Shown one piece after another: positions 6,174 to 15,473 of a DNA stretch of 50,162 nucleotides. Origin of the DNA: CAZQIC01 sp964593555. GTDB taxonomy: Bacteria > Bacteroidota > Bacteroidia > JAFLBG01. The notes beneath the pieces were generated by a model. It had not been told where the DNA came from. It searched no databases and saw only the letters and a list, made by a program, of their open reading frames with translations. The DNA is taken from assembly GCA_964593555.1 (NCBI GenBank), contig CAZQIC010000019.1, positions 1 to 50,162 on the forward strand, read 5' to 3'. The translations under genes were made by a program, and so were the position numbers. Each line of letters begins with the position of its first letter. The stretch's first letter is position 1.

Positions 6174-8561
6174 CTATCTTATCAGCGAAATATTTCCTTG
6201 TCGATTTATTTTTTCTCCCTGGGCATTAGTTCCGGTAAGTGAATAAATAAATACTGCGGAATTTAATTTTTCACCTCCATATTCTCCATTCCATCCTATT
6301 GTAATATCTGTTGTTTCAAAAACTTTTTTACCCCACCTGTCATAAATGGACAGGGTGCTGTTTTTAAGGCAACTTCCTTTTACAAAAAATAAATCGTTCT
6401 CTCCATCATCGTTCGGAGAAAAAACATTAGGAATAAATAATTCACTGCAGATTAATTCTACCGTAATTTTTACAGAATCAATTTTTATACACCCATATTG
6501 GTCGGTAACAGTTATATAATAAGTGGTAGTTATAGTTGGTGACGCGGTAGGATTCTGGCACGTGACACAACTTAAGCCTGCAGATGGAGTCCAGTAATAG
6601 GCTGTTCCACCTGAACTAGTTAATGTAATAGATTGTCCGCTTGCAATTGTGGTAGAAGAGGAAATTGAAGTTGCAGGTAAATCATTTACAACAACTCTTG
6701 CGCTATCTGTATTAAAACAAGTTCCATCGCTTCCTGTTACTGTATAAGTTGTAGCTATATTTGGAGAAATTGTCAACATATAACCTGTAGTACTTGTGTT
6801 CCAAACATATGTTGTTCCACCCAAAGCATATAGTGTGGCATTTTGTCCTATGCATATCGTATCGTTTAATCCGGCATCAATTACGGGAAGTGCATTTATC
6901 GCTATTGTGGCTGAAGAAGTATCCGTGCAATTGCCATTTATATTTCCATAAACGGTATAACTTGTTAATGAAGTTGGATGTACTACAATTGAACTATTGG
7001 TTGAACCGTTGCTCCAGGTGTATCCTGTGCCACCTATAGCAGTGAGTGTTGCACTGTCACCTTCACAAATAGATCCGGGCCCGTTTATAGTGACTAAGGC
7101 CTGTTGAGTTAAATTCACCCTGAATGTGTCAGTATAATTATTGCAGTTAATCGTTGATATGGTAAGCGTATAGGTTGTGCCCAATGCAGGCGAAGCGTTT
7201 GGATTAGATATGCTTGCATTGCTAAGCCCTGTTGCCGGGCTCCAGCCATAATTATAACATGAGGAAATAATGTTTGCTACAATTGTTGTACTATCTCCGG
7301 AACAAATTAAAGTTGAATGGCTGATAGGAGGAGATTGTGTACAAAACTCCCGTTCATAACCATGAAAAATGTTAGGGCTTCCGGCATAAGAACCAGTTCC
7401 GCTTTGTAGTGAGAATGACAGGGGTAGAAAGCCGGGCGTGGTTAATGAATTGGGATTATTAATAACCGATAACGAACCAGAACCGCCTGCCATAAAATTA
7501 TAACCAAAAATGTATATTTTACCATCAGGCCCCAACTGTAAAGCAGCATAAAATGCAGGGTTGCCAATCACAGTTTCTGTTGCCGACACTGTAGAAGCAT
7601 AACGTTGGTATTGATACAAGATAATCTGAGCTGTTGTAGCCTCACCACTAAGGACATATATTAAGGAATCATTGCATGAAAAGGAAGCCCCATAATAATA
7701 TTCATTGGTCCCATTATTTATTTGCACAGCGTTGCTTAGCATTCCGGTAAGGGGATTAAAATCAATCAGCTCAACTAAGCCAGGATTGATAGGCGGTGTG
7801 ATACCATTAGGCATTACTATGCCAGTGCACGCAATTAATTGTTTACCATCTTTGGATGGTTTAAGATATCCCGAGACTCCGAAAGAGGATAGTCCGGCTG
7901 CCGACTGCACGGGAACCGGATTTATACCCGCTACAGTGACTAAAAAAGAATAATAAATATTGGATAGTCGTTCTTTTACTATAACCCAGTAGTCCGTGCC
8001 ATTGGGATGCATCACCGATGTAAGGTATTCATTAAGCGTATCGGTTAATGGAGAAGGGGTAAGGTGAATGTTTTTTGAAGCGCTTACTACATCACCTAAG
8101 GGACAAGAAATGGTGCCGTTACCCTGGAGGCCCATATCAACAATAGAATAGCGCAATCCAGGATTGGTAAAATATTGTTCGTTGGCTGGTCCCGAAAAAA
8201 CGTAATATTTATTGCAATCGCCAACTACAGGAGTTATTAGAGTGCCCTGTGTTGAACTGCAATTCCCCATTAGCGAGGTTCCATTTGGCATCGGAGTATG
8301 AGTTTTATCCCAAATGGTATCACCCGAAGTGTAAAATAATAAATTTCCAAAATCATCGCATATTGATGAGCAGGTTTCGGTGGAGTGTATCGATGATGGC
8401 CCGGTAGATATTGGCGGGGTAGAATTAAAATCAAGTATGGCGCGCGATCCAAAGCACCATACATTGGCCCGGTTGTTTTGAGAGAAAATCGAAACTGAAA
8501 AATTGAGAATTAAAATTAGCGGTAGAAAAACAAATGGGATAAAGCCAAGTTTTTTAAACAT
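6174..8561 (-). CDS. T9SS type B secreted multidomain protein (gliding-motility C-terminal domain)
   Basis: From ATG 8561 this is a protein of 795 residues; a TTG four codons upstream is less likely. A signal peptide covers about 1-28. Residues 30-410 form a beta-propeller-like region beginning NNRANVWCFG, with repeated short strands; that opening is common in large Bacteroidota surface proteins. Residues about 415-700 hold three or four PKD/Ig-like modules (..DTICIGQNATLYALGG.TYVWN.. and similar). The last 90 residues are the type B sorting domain (FIPNVFSPNDDGENDLF, then IYDRWGKKVFE, ending NISLIR). It is exported by T9SS and probably displayed or released; the ligand is unknown. It is the first of five exported-protein genes read on the minus strand. 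Confidence 0.85.
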   Translation of the reverse strand: MFKKLGFIPFVFLPLILILNFSVSIFSQNNRANVWCFGSRAILDFNSTPPISTGPSSIHSTETCSSICDDFGNLLFYTSGDTIWDKTHTPMPNGTSLMGNCSSTQGTLITPVVGDCNKYYVFSGPANEQYFTNPGLRYSIVDMGLQGNGTISCPLGDVVSASKNIHLTPSPLTDTLNEYLTSVMHPNGTDYWVIVKERLSNIYYSFLVTVAGINPVPVQSAAGLSSFGVSGYLKPSKDGKQLIACTGIVMPNGITPPINPGLVELIDFNPLTGMLSNAVQINNGTNEYYYGASFSCNDSLIYVLSGEATTAQIILYQYQRYASTVSATETVIGNPAFYAALQLGPDGKIYIFGYNFMAGGSGSLSVINNPNSLTTPGFLPLSFSLQSGTGSYAGSPNIFHGYEREFCTQSPPISHSTLICSGDSTTIVANIISSCYNYGWSPATGLSNASISNPNASPALGTTYTLTISTINCNNYTDTFRVNLTQQALVTINGPGSICEGDSATLTAIGGTGYTWSNGSTNSSIVVHPTSLTSYTVYGNINGNCTDTSSATIAINALPVIDAGLNDTICIGQNATLYALGGTTYVWNTSTTGYMLTISPNIATTYTVTGSDGTCFNTDSARVVVNDLPATSISSSTTIASGQSITLTSSGGTAYYWTPSAGLSCVTCQNPTASPTITTTYYITVTDQYGCIKIDSVKITVELICSELFIPNVFSPNDDGENDLFFVKGSCLKNSTLSIYDRWGKKVFETTDITIGWNGEYGGEKLNSAVFIYSLTGTNAQGEKINRQGNISLIR

Positions 8562-8658
8562 TGCTATCAACAATAGGATTAATTATTGCAAGAAATCTAA
8601 TTTATTTTAAACCGCCAAATTGTTGCTATCTTCATTGGGGAAGTAAATTTAACTTATT

Positions 8659-10494
8659 TTATCTCATTAGTGTTACAAACCCTTTTTCGGTGTGTTTGCT
8701 TTCTTCTGTACAAGGCGATTGGTATTGCAGACTCCAGTAGTAAGTTCCTTCGGAAATATTTTCTCCGTTTTCTTTCCCATCCCATTTAATGTCCGGGTCT
8801 GAGCTTTCGAAAACAAGATTACCCCACCTGTTGAATATTTGTAAATGAAATTGCTCAGGTTTGGCATCGCCTTTCAACAGATCGAATGTGTCGTTGATTT
8901 TATCGTTGTTTGGAGTAAATACATTTACCGGTAAAATTTCAATAAGACTTTCTTTTTTATAAACTACAGTCGTGGTGTCGTGCAGGGAGCAGCCTTGTTT
9001 ATTTATAACCTGTACCCAGTATTCTCCTTGCGAATTAGCGGAGAAGGTTTGGGTCGCAGAACCATCATTCCACAAATAACTGTTTTCGTTTTCGCCGGCA
9101 TCAAGGATAAATTGTTCGCCTTTGCAAATATTCAGACTGTCCGGCAAAATATCTGTTTGAAAAGAGGCGTAGCCTGAGAAATAGCCATACCTGCACCCTG
9201 AATGCACTCCTCCATTAATAATTCCTAAATGAAATAATCCCCCCGTATTTTTTACAATACTGGCAGAATCTACTCTTACATCTGTAGTACTAAATTGTAT
9301 TTGCGCTACAACCCATTTTCCGTTTGTCCCACTTACAGTTGTAAATGTTGAAGCCGGGATTAATGTCGCGCTGCCATTTAGCTGAAAATTTCCTTGCAAG
9401 CCATTTTTTGTCATGATCATCAAGGCGAATGTTTCCTGTGTAGAGCGGGTGAAGCTTACCTGATTGGATCCTGTACATTCAATTGAAGGCAATACGGCTC
9501 CTGCCAGTTCGCATTCAAATCCGGATGTGTGCCAAACGTATACAGGTTTAGATGTTTTTATATATACAGCCTGATTTATAATGTCAAATGAATAAGTACT
9601 CCCCTCATTTATTGTTGCGGTCGGTGTGGAACTGCCATTAATATATATGGCGGTATTATTTGCTGTACCGATAACAAACGCTTTTTCATGCGTTTGCGCT
9701 ATTGTGGAATCAATCAACCCTTTCATAACTATATATTCGCTGCCAATATTGTTTACAGGAATAATTTGGTCGCCACTCAAGTCGGCGCATCCCCCAGGAT
9801 TTGTTATAAGATCATCAGAGACTGTAACGGCAATAGGTTTGTCTGATTCAATCTTTGATCCGCTTAAATGATCAGACGCGAGTTGGCCCGTAGCCTTTGC
9901 TGAATAAGTCTGGCCTTTATTTAATATGATGCTGAATGAAGTTGCCGCTGCGTGACCCACAATTGCAGTTACGGGTGTAATATTTACTGTGGTATTGTTT
10001 TCGGTGGCCACAATTTCAAAAGAAGAATATGGGGTAGGTGAGTAATAAGAACTGTTGTTCCAGAAATTTTGCATGGCAACATAGAATTTATTTCCAAGCG
10101 CGCTTGCTCCTTTTAACACAAATATATCCGGGTTAAGGATGTTGTTGGCTTCGTAGTAAATTGAAATTGAATCCGTGGATGAAATATGAATCCCGTTATT
10201 TAAAATTGCATTCGCCGGCGTGTTTTCTATATCCAATATTAAGCTGCTCATATCATCAGTAAAGGATGTATTTCCAGGAATGATCAATACGTGGTTCACA
10301 AGGGATGATGGGTTTGCGGGCTGAGTAAAATATACTGCTACAGCTTGGGGATTTGGATTTGTTACACGAAATACAATGGGCGTTTCGAAATTGGTGCTGA
10401 TATCAGGAGCAACAAACCAGAATGATGTATCAGATTGTGCAAAAATATTCGTAAATGATATAAATATTAGTAGTGTCGATACAATTGTTTTCAT
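8659..10494 (-). CDS. IgGFc-binding-like T9SS type B surface protein
   Basis: The protein has 611 residues with a signal peptide at about 1-19 (cleaved near FAQ). Residues about 22-420 match the IgGFc-binding-protein N-terminal domain: DTSFWFVAP at the mature start, NNTTV.ITP, I.LNKGQTYS, SDKPIAVTVSDD and the Cys-containing GG.CADLSGDQI.PVN segment. A PKD-like region with a paired-Cys motif (about 450-515) follows. The type B sorting domain closes the protein (VFTPNNDKINDTF, IFNRWGNLVFE, ending GFVTLMR). The name reflects homology to a mammalian mucus protein domain; antibody binding is not implied. A role in adhesion or in binding extracellular polymer is inferred. Confidence 0.82.
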   Translation of the reverse strand: MKTIVSTLLIFISFTNIFAQSDTSFWFVAPDISTNFETPIVFRVTNPNPQAVAVYFTQPANPSSLVNHVLIIPGNTSFTDDMSSLILDIENTPANAILNNGIHISSTDSISIYYEANNILNPDIFVLKGASALGNKFYVAMQNFWNNSSYYSPTPYSSFEIVATENNTTVNITPVTAIVGHAAATSFSIILNKGQTYSAKATGQLASDHLSGSKIESDKPIAVTVSDDLITNPGGCADLSGDQIIPVNNIGSEYIVMKGLIDSTIAQTHEKAFVIGTANNTAIYINGSSTPTATINEGSTYSFDIINQAVYIKTSKPVYVWHTSGFECELAGAVLPSIECTGSNQVSFTRSTQETFALMIMTKNGLQGNFQLNGSATLIPASTFTTVSGTNGKWVVAQIQFSTTDVRVDSASIVKNTGGLFHLGIINGGVHSGCRYGYFSGYASFQTDILPDSLNICKGEQFILDAGENENSYLWNDGSATQTFSANSQGEYWVQVINKQGCSLHDTTTVVYKKESLIEILPVNVFTPNNDKINDTFDLLKGDAKPEQFHLQIFNRWGNLVFESSDPDIKWDGKENGENISEGTYYWSLQYQSPCTEESKHTEKGFVTLMR

Positions 10495-10539
10495 TTAATG
10501 AATTTTGTATTATTAAAGCGCCCCTAGTTCAATTTTTAT

Positions 10540-11760
10540 TTATTGTTGTATTATCAATTTCTCCTCGTATGTAATATTTTCTCCTGTAAATATTTTTGCA
10601 ACATAGAATCCATCGCGCATGTTATTGAATTTTATTTGTTGCGTGCCTCCAGTTAATTCCTGCTTGTTTACAAGCTCTCCGGTGACTGTATATAATTCAA
10701 GGAAAGCTTTGTTTTCATTGGGCAGGTAAATGGTGAATGATCCGTTGTTTGGGTTGGGATAAATTTGAATAGACTCATTTTTGTGTTGAGCATTTGTTAC
10801 ATCAGTTGTTCCTAAACATTTTTGTTCCAGCATTTTTGCGAGCCATTCATTGTCTGGTCTGTAGTCGCCCCATATAAATAATCCATCATAATCACTCAAC
10901 GATGTAATATAATCACAGCGTATATTCGGGTTTATAACGTGCCCTGGCCTGATAGAGTCTAACAATACGTGTGGAGGATTCCATACAGTATGATATGCTC
11001 CCCATGCGATAGCGTACACTGGCTTGCCGGGAAATATTCGATTTAAAATATTAACAATAGCGCGATGATACGACAAGCTGCGCGCTTGTAAAGAAATACC
11101 ATTTATAATAGTATCCCCCAGCATATAGGCGTCTACTGTAATGGCATTCAGCCTGTTTATATAGGAAAGATATTTAAGTGAGTGTGTTTTAAGTAAATTA
11201 AATATTAATGTATCACCGTTCGCTGCGCTAATAATATTGTCCTGATTACCCCAACCTTCAAATAGTTCGCCATTATGATAAGGCCCGGAATAATTTACGA
11301 GTATTGCGTTTGGACCTGCGTGCGCACGCACAGTATCTATCAACTCATTTACAAGCTGTAAACTATCTCTAAAATAAGGATCTTCAAAATCAAGCATAGT
11401 AACTTCGTTTGGCGAAATGGAATAAGTTGAGAGGCTGGGTAATTGAGCAAATGGTCTTACAGGGCAGCCGGTTTTTATAAGATCGCCTATCGTCATTGCT
11501 ATTGATATCATTCCAATTCTTGAGTTGGGGCCGGCATTAAAATAGTATGACCATGGTGCAGCTCCCGTCCACCATGCTTCCGGGAAATTTGAATTAGCAT
11601 GATTCCCTGTTGTATCAAAAGTGATGTCCCATATTTGTTGAGTCGGACAATTGCAAGTGGAACTAACTGTATTTCCTGTTGCTATATTGGCTTGGGAAAA
11701 TGTTTTAAAGCTCGTAAAGTCAGAAAACAAAATAAGAAGCAATGCTGATTTTGTTTTCAT
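10540..11760 (-). CDS. T9SS type A protein with possible TIM-barrel glycosidase-like domain
   Basis: The 406-residue protein has a signal peptide at about 1-23. Residues 30-310 form a compact domain I do not recognise firmly. Features such as TMLDFEDPYFRD, ILVNYSGPYHN, AITVDAYMLGD, PVYAIAWGAYHTVWNPPH and YDGLFIWGDY recur at beta-strand ends. That order resembles a TIM-barrel glycoside hydrolase, with Glu in LDFED as a candidate acid; this is a guess. Residues about 330-406 are a type A sorting domain (IYPNPNNGSFTIYL...GFYVAKIF). It lies between two other exported-protein genes with 17 to 46 base gaps. Confidence 0.7.
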   Translation of the reverse strand: MKTKSALLLILFSDFTSFKTFSQANIATGNTVSSTCNCPTQQIWDITFDTTGNHANSNFPEAWWTGAAPWSYYFNAGPNSRIGMISIAMTIGDLIKTGCPVRPFAQLPSLSTYSISPNEVTMLDFEDPYFRDSLQLVNELIDTVRAHAGPNAILVNYSGPYHNGELFEGWGNQDNIISAANGDTLIFNLLKTHSLKYLSYINRLNAITVDAYMLGDTIINGISLQARSLSYHRAIVNILNRIFPGKPVYAIAWGAYHTVWNPPHVLLDSIRPGHVINPNIRCDYITSLSDYDGLFIWGDYRPDNEWLAKMLEQKCLGTTDVTNAQHKNESIQIYPNPNNGSFTIYLPNENKAFLELYTVTGELVNKQELTGGTQQIKFNNMRDGFYVAKIFTGENITYEEKLIIQQ

Positions 11761-11777
11761 TCTGCAGTAAAAAATAT

Positions 11778-12401
11778 TTATTCCTTAATTAGTTTCAGGC
11801 ATTGGCCATTCGCTTCAATAAAGTAAATACCATTGCTGAATTGAGAAATATCAATGGCGTGCCTGTTGTCATTAGTAATTGTTGAGAATACTTCCTGGCC
11901 ACTTACATTAATAATCCGCAGCTTACCCAAAACTGTCTTGGATTCAATATGAATTATTTCACTGGATGGATTTGGGAAAATCTGGATGGAGATGTTTTGT
12001 TCAGCTTCATTAATGCCATCAGGATTATGGGCAATTATATTTATTTTGCCATGAGTTAGAAATATAGTTGGCGGTGGGATCGGGCCAGCCCATATGCATG
12101 GATGCGCCACCCAATCATACGAAGTATCTGAGGCCTGTACAATGTAGTAACATTTAGCCGAAGAGTAATCCCAGTAGATTAAGTTCGAAGAAGTAATAGC
12201 GCCTGAGTTGATATAAATATCCCAGCCAATCATTAATATCCCACCAAAATCAAAACAAATAGTGTCATTCACATTACAAGTAACCGTTGGTCCGGTTGCG
12301 GGTGTTGGTGTACCGCCAGCTACGAGCGTAACAGTATAAACGGTACCGAAGGATTTTAAACTTATCAGTATAAATGCAAGGGGGAGCAGGAAGTTTTTCA
12401 T
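11778..12401 (-). CDS. Small T9SS type A secreted protein
   Basis: This 207-residue protein has a signal peptide of about 19 residues (ends SFGT). The mature domain (20-130) is beta-rich and starts VYTVTLVAGG, followed by PTVTCNVNDTICFDFGG. That start resembles cupredoxin-like domains, but no conserved copper ligands (His-Cys-His-Met) can be placed. The C-terminal ~75 residues are a type A sorting domain (IQIFPNPSSEIIHIES, then SNGIYFIEANG). The gene starts 202 bases downstream of the metalloprotease gene; that gap carries a terminator and a 13-base direct repeat. Function unknown beyond export. Confidence 0.7.
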   Translation of the reverse strand: MKNFLLPLAFILISLKSFGTVYTVTLVAGGTPTPATGPTVTCNVNDTICFDFGGILMIGWDIYINSGAITSSNLIYWDYSSAKCYYIVQASDTSYDWVAHPCIWAGPIPPPTIFLTHGKINIIAHNPDGINEAEQNISIQIFPNPSSEIIHIESKTVLGKLRIINVSGQEVFSTITNDNRHAIDISQFSNGIYFIEANGQCLKLIKE

Positions 12402-12460
12402 TTGTTTTTTTTTAGTTCAATGTCTGTAATTATCGATTTGATTTCAATTTTTTTTGAATT

Positions 12461-12529
12461 CAATTGTAGGTTTCCACGTGTATATTTTGAATTTAATACG
12501 TATGAAAGAGAAAAATCAATTGTAGGTTT
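12461..12529. repeat. Direct repeat CAATTGTAGGTTT x2, 56-base period
   Basis: Exact copies lie at 12461-12473 and 12517-12529, upstream of the gene at 11778-12401 (reading AAACCTACAATTG on its strand). They could be regulator-binding sites. Two copies are too few to suggest a CRISPR array. Confidence 0.35.
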
Positions 12530-12554
12530 TAACAAATTATTATAAAGGTTTAAA

Positions 12555-12603
12555 TTAATATTCACCCGGATAATTTTTTGGAACCATCCGGGTGAAATAT
12601 TAA
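12555..12603 (-). terminator. Hairpin directly after the metalloprotease-lectin stop codon
   Basis: The 17-base arm TTAATATTCACCCGGAT (12555-12571) pairs with ATCCGGGTGAAATATTAA (12586-12603) with one bulged base. It abuts the stop codon of the minus-strand gene at 12604. The long stem terminates or protects the 3' end; the T-rich tract on the minus strand is modest. Confidence 0.6.
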
Positions 12604-13797
12604 TTAGTTAACTGTAAGTGCTGTACCGGATGACCAAATTGTGGTTCCGTTACTTTTGTATATTACAAGATTACCATCGTTTTGCAAGGCTAAATATGGA
12701 TTGGATCCCCCGTTGCCATATGTGCCTGAGCTATATGTTACTCCTCCTGTTGCGGTATACACAACAAGATTGCCATCACTCTGCATTACAATTTTGCTTC
12801 CTCCTATGGGTGTACTCCACAAAGCCGTTTCCCCACCTTTAATAAAATATAAAACAAAGTTTCCTTGCCCTTGCATAACGGCTTTATATCTTCCGTCGCG
12901 AGAGCATATAGCCTGGTTAGCTGTTAATTGTTCGCCTGCTAACAAAGTAAATTTAAGGTTAGTGTTATTTGAAAATGGATATAGAGAGCCTATGAAACGT
13001 TTGTCAGTTATAGAAAGTGAATTGTTAGGAGTTGAATTTTGATAATTGCTTGACCAGCCAGAAGGAAAAGTATAGAGCATTATTGATTTGCTGTCGAACA
13101 AAGTGTAATTTGTTTGACTTGCAGAAGCTCTGTTGAGAATATTGTGTTGTACCTGAACTGGGTTCCAGTTATTGGGAGGTAGAGCAGCGTCTGCATATAC
13201 AACTGATTCATTCCATATAATAGGGGAGCTAGGACTTTGGTGCTCATGAATTAGACCAAGAGCATGTCCTAATTCATGTCGAATCGTTCCGCGAAAATCA
13301 GAAGAGTACAATCCTAAATTCATTGTAGGATATGTTGGATTCTGGAACACAAAGTATGGATTCAGGCAATTTGTTCCAACCTGGCTGTTACCTCCTGCCC
13401 CTAAATAAAAGGATATTTTTATATCTGCTGGTTGCGTAGAAGCAACAAATTGCCAGTTAATATTTGTATAACTTTTCCATTCTTGAGCACACTGTTTAAC
13501 TATATCTGATGCTAAAGCCCCATTAGAAAGTGTGGCATCATTAAAAAACTTTACCCTTATTGTTGATCCGTTTGGCCATAAAGAAACTTTTGTTGCTGCT
13601 CCTTCGGTTTTTTTGGATGCATCATCGTTTTGTGCATAACAAAAATCTGCCTGTGCTCCTGTAGGAAGATTGCTGTTGCCGGCAATTGTTGCAAGGTTTT
13701 CTGTTGGATGTTTTTTGCAAGAAGAAACGAAAAATACTGTTGCGATTAAAGGCAGTATATATAAAAACTGACCGATCGTTTTTAATTTTGTTTTCAT
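12604..13797 (-). CDS. Lipoprotein: astacin-like zinc protease fused to bulb-type lectin domain
   Basis: This 397-residue protein begins with a lipoprotein signal ending FVSSC27, so it is probably anchored to the outer membrane. Residues about 70-275 are a metzincin protease of the M12A (astacin-like) type. His174, Glu175, His178 and His184 form HELGHALGLIHEH, and the Met-turn follows at SIMLY (Met240). Residues about 283-397 form a bulb-type mannose-binding lectin domain with three QxDxNxVxY-like repeats: MQGQGNFVLY (first Asp replaced), MQSDGNLVVY and LQNDGNLVIY. The lectin probably directs the protease to glycans. A TAAGTTTG promoter box with a -33 TTG precedes it. Confidence 0.87.
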   Translation of the reverse strand: MKTKLKTIGQFLYILPLIATVFFVSSCKKHPTENLATIAGNSNLPTGAQADFCYAQNDDASKKTEGAATKVSLWPNGSTIRVKFFNDATLSNGALASDIVKQCAQEWKSYTNINWQFVASTQPADIKISFYLGAGGNSQVGTNCLNPYFVFQNPTYPTMNLGLYSSDFRGTIRHELGHALGLIHEHQSPSSPIIWNESVVYADAALPPNNWNPVQVQHNILNRASASQTNYTLFDSKSIMLYTFPSGWSSNYQNSTPNNSLSITDKRFIGSLYPFSNNTNLKFTLLAGEQLTANQAICSRDGRYKAVMQGQGNFVLYFIKGGETALWSTPIGGSKIVMQSDGNLVVYTATGGVTYSSGTYGNGGSNPYLALQNDGNLVIYKSNGTTIWSSGTALTVN

Positions 13798-13839
13798 GGT
13801 TTTATCTTTGAATAAAATAGTGTATGGTTATTTATACTC

Positions 13840-13868
13840 CAAACTTACCAGCTTGTCCGATCTCAAAA
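13840..13868 (-). promoter_or_regulatory. Promoter of the protease-lectin gene
   Basis: On the minus strand TTTTG (13868-13864) is followed after 16 bases by TAAGTTTG (13847-13840). These match the Bacteroidota -33 and -7 elements with slightly short spacing. The gene ATG is 42 bases downstream. Confidence 0.5.
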
Positions 13869-13966
13869 CGAATTTAAAAATTACTATAATTAATAATATA
13901 TTATCTGTCTAAACCCCAATTTATTATTAATTTATAATATATTTATGGGCTTATTATTAATAATAT

Positions 13967-15451
13967 ATGGTAGCAACGGATGATCTTTTTAGACTTATTA
14001 AATCCTTAGCCAAGGGAGAGAAGGTGTATTTTAAACGTGCAAGCAGGTTTCATATCCGCGAAGGAGGAAATTCCTATTTGCGACTTTTTGACTTTATTGC
14101 CGCTCAAAATATATATGATGAAGAAGCGATCAAGCGCAATTTTAAAGGAGAAGCAATGCTCAATCAGTTCCCAGCGGCTAAAAGTTATTTATTTAATCAT
14201 GTTTTAAAATGTCTGGAAACATACCAAGCCGGGCTGGATGCTCAATTGCATAGTATGTTGCAGCGGGTTAAAATATTATTTTCTAAACAATTATATAAAG
14301 CCTGTGCCAAAGTTATTGTTAAGGGCAAAGTGCTTGCTAAAAAATACGATAAGCCAACTTCCCTTCTTGAATTTTTGCAATGGGAAAATCAGTTGTTACT
14401 TGCACAATCTTATGCGAACATTAGCACGTTTGATGTCAGGGTGTTATTTGACGAAAGAATAAAAGCGATTAATGACATGAAGGTAATCAATGAGTATACC
14501 AGGATTCAGTCATTACTAAATAGTTCAACAAGTAAAATGGGCAGCTCACGAAAGTCCAGTGTAATTGAAATGTATAAAAGGACTTTAAAGCTTCCGGAAG
14601 TTCAGCACTATTATAGATTAGAATTATTTGAGCCGCTGATGATAGCGCTTAGTTTTTATTACAGGTATTATAATCTTACCAATAATGTATTAAAACTTTC
14701 AGAATATGCAACTAAACGTATTGAGGCATGCGAAAAACATATGCACCACATTGAACTTAATCCGTTACATTACGTTGCCTCACTCGCTGATGCTTCAACC
14801 GCATATCTTAAGTCTAAGCAATATGATCTGGTTCCGGAGCTACTGCCCAAATTCGATTCTATTCAAACCAGTTCGGCCGTCAACCGCGAAAGAATTTTTT
14901 GTTTACGAAATTATGCGGAGCTCCATTACCTGCTTGGGATCGAAGATTATATTCAGCTTGAAAAACTGGTAAGTAAACTGGAAAAGGAATTAAAAACAAG
15001 ACAAGAAATGAACCCCAATATGTTTTCCATAGCACTTTTTTTTGCTATTGGGAAATGCGCTTTTGCTTTGGGAAAGTATAAAATTGCAAAACAAAAATTA
15101 AATCATATACTGATGACAATGCCGGAATCAATTGATGTTGATTATCATATTTTTTCAAGACTTCTATTGCTTCTCATTCACGTAGAAACTAACGAAAATG
15201 AATTGTTGGCTTTTGACCTCAATTCAATAAAACGGTTTCTGGACAAAAAGCAAAAGCTTTATGGACTTGAGAAGGCCCTCATTAAATTTTTTAGGAAAAA
15301 GGTAAATTTGATCAGTCCGGACTCCTTAATAAGGGGATATTTGGAATTGCAAAAAGATATTAAAAAATGCTACAATGATCCACTTGAAAAAACAACTGTG
15401 TTTTATTTTGATTTTTTAAAATGGGTGGAGAGTAAACTTAAACAAAAATGA
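13967..15451 (+). CDS. Helical-repeat protein, family of unknown function (paralogue A)
   Basis: I do not recognise a named family. The 494-residue protein has no signal peptide or membrane segment and is almost entirely helical with TPR-like spacing. Its N-terminus (LFRLIKSLAKGEKVYFKR...SYLRLFDFIAAQNIYDEEAIKRNFKG) clearly matches that of the protein encoded at 29316-30794. Both end in a motif of the type YFDF..WVESKLK or YFDYIEWIDGKVK, so they are full-length paralogues. A small gene follows after 22 bases. The upstream 169 bases are very AT-rich and repeat the string ATTAATAATATAT, the second copy touching the start codon; this may be a regulator site. Confidence 0.7.
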   Translation: MVATDDLFRLIKSLAKGEKVYFKRASRFHIREGGNSYLRLFDFIAAQNIYDEEAIKRNFKGEAMLNQFPAAKSYLFNHVLKCLETYQAGLDAQLHSMLQRVKILFSKQLYKACAKVIVKGKVLAKKYDKPTSLLEFLQWENQLLLAQSYANISTFDVRVLFDERIKAINDMKVINEYTRIQSLLNSSTSKMGSSRKSSVIEMYKRTLKLPEVQHYYRLELFEPLMIALSFYYRYYNLTNNVLKLSEYATKRIEACEKHMHHIELNPLHYVASLADASTAYLKSKQYDLVPELLPKFDSIQTSSAVNRERIFCLRNYAELHYLLGIEDYIQLEKLVSKLEKELKTRQEMNPNMFSIALFFAIGKCAFALGKYKIAKQKLNHILMTMPESIDVDYHIFSRLLLLLIHVETNENELLAFDLNSIKRFLDKKQKLYGLEKALIKFFRKKVNLISPDSLIRGYLELQKDIKKCYNDPLEKTTVFYFDFLKWVESKLKQK

Positions 15452-15473
15452 GACTTAGATGTAATTATTAGCT

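Noticed and set aside
12641..13042. Plus-strand reading frame of 133 codons
   Set aside because: It lies antisense inside the protease-lectin gene, whose protein has clear motifs; the overlap is a by-product of the lectin repeats.
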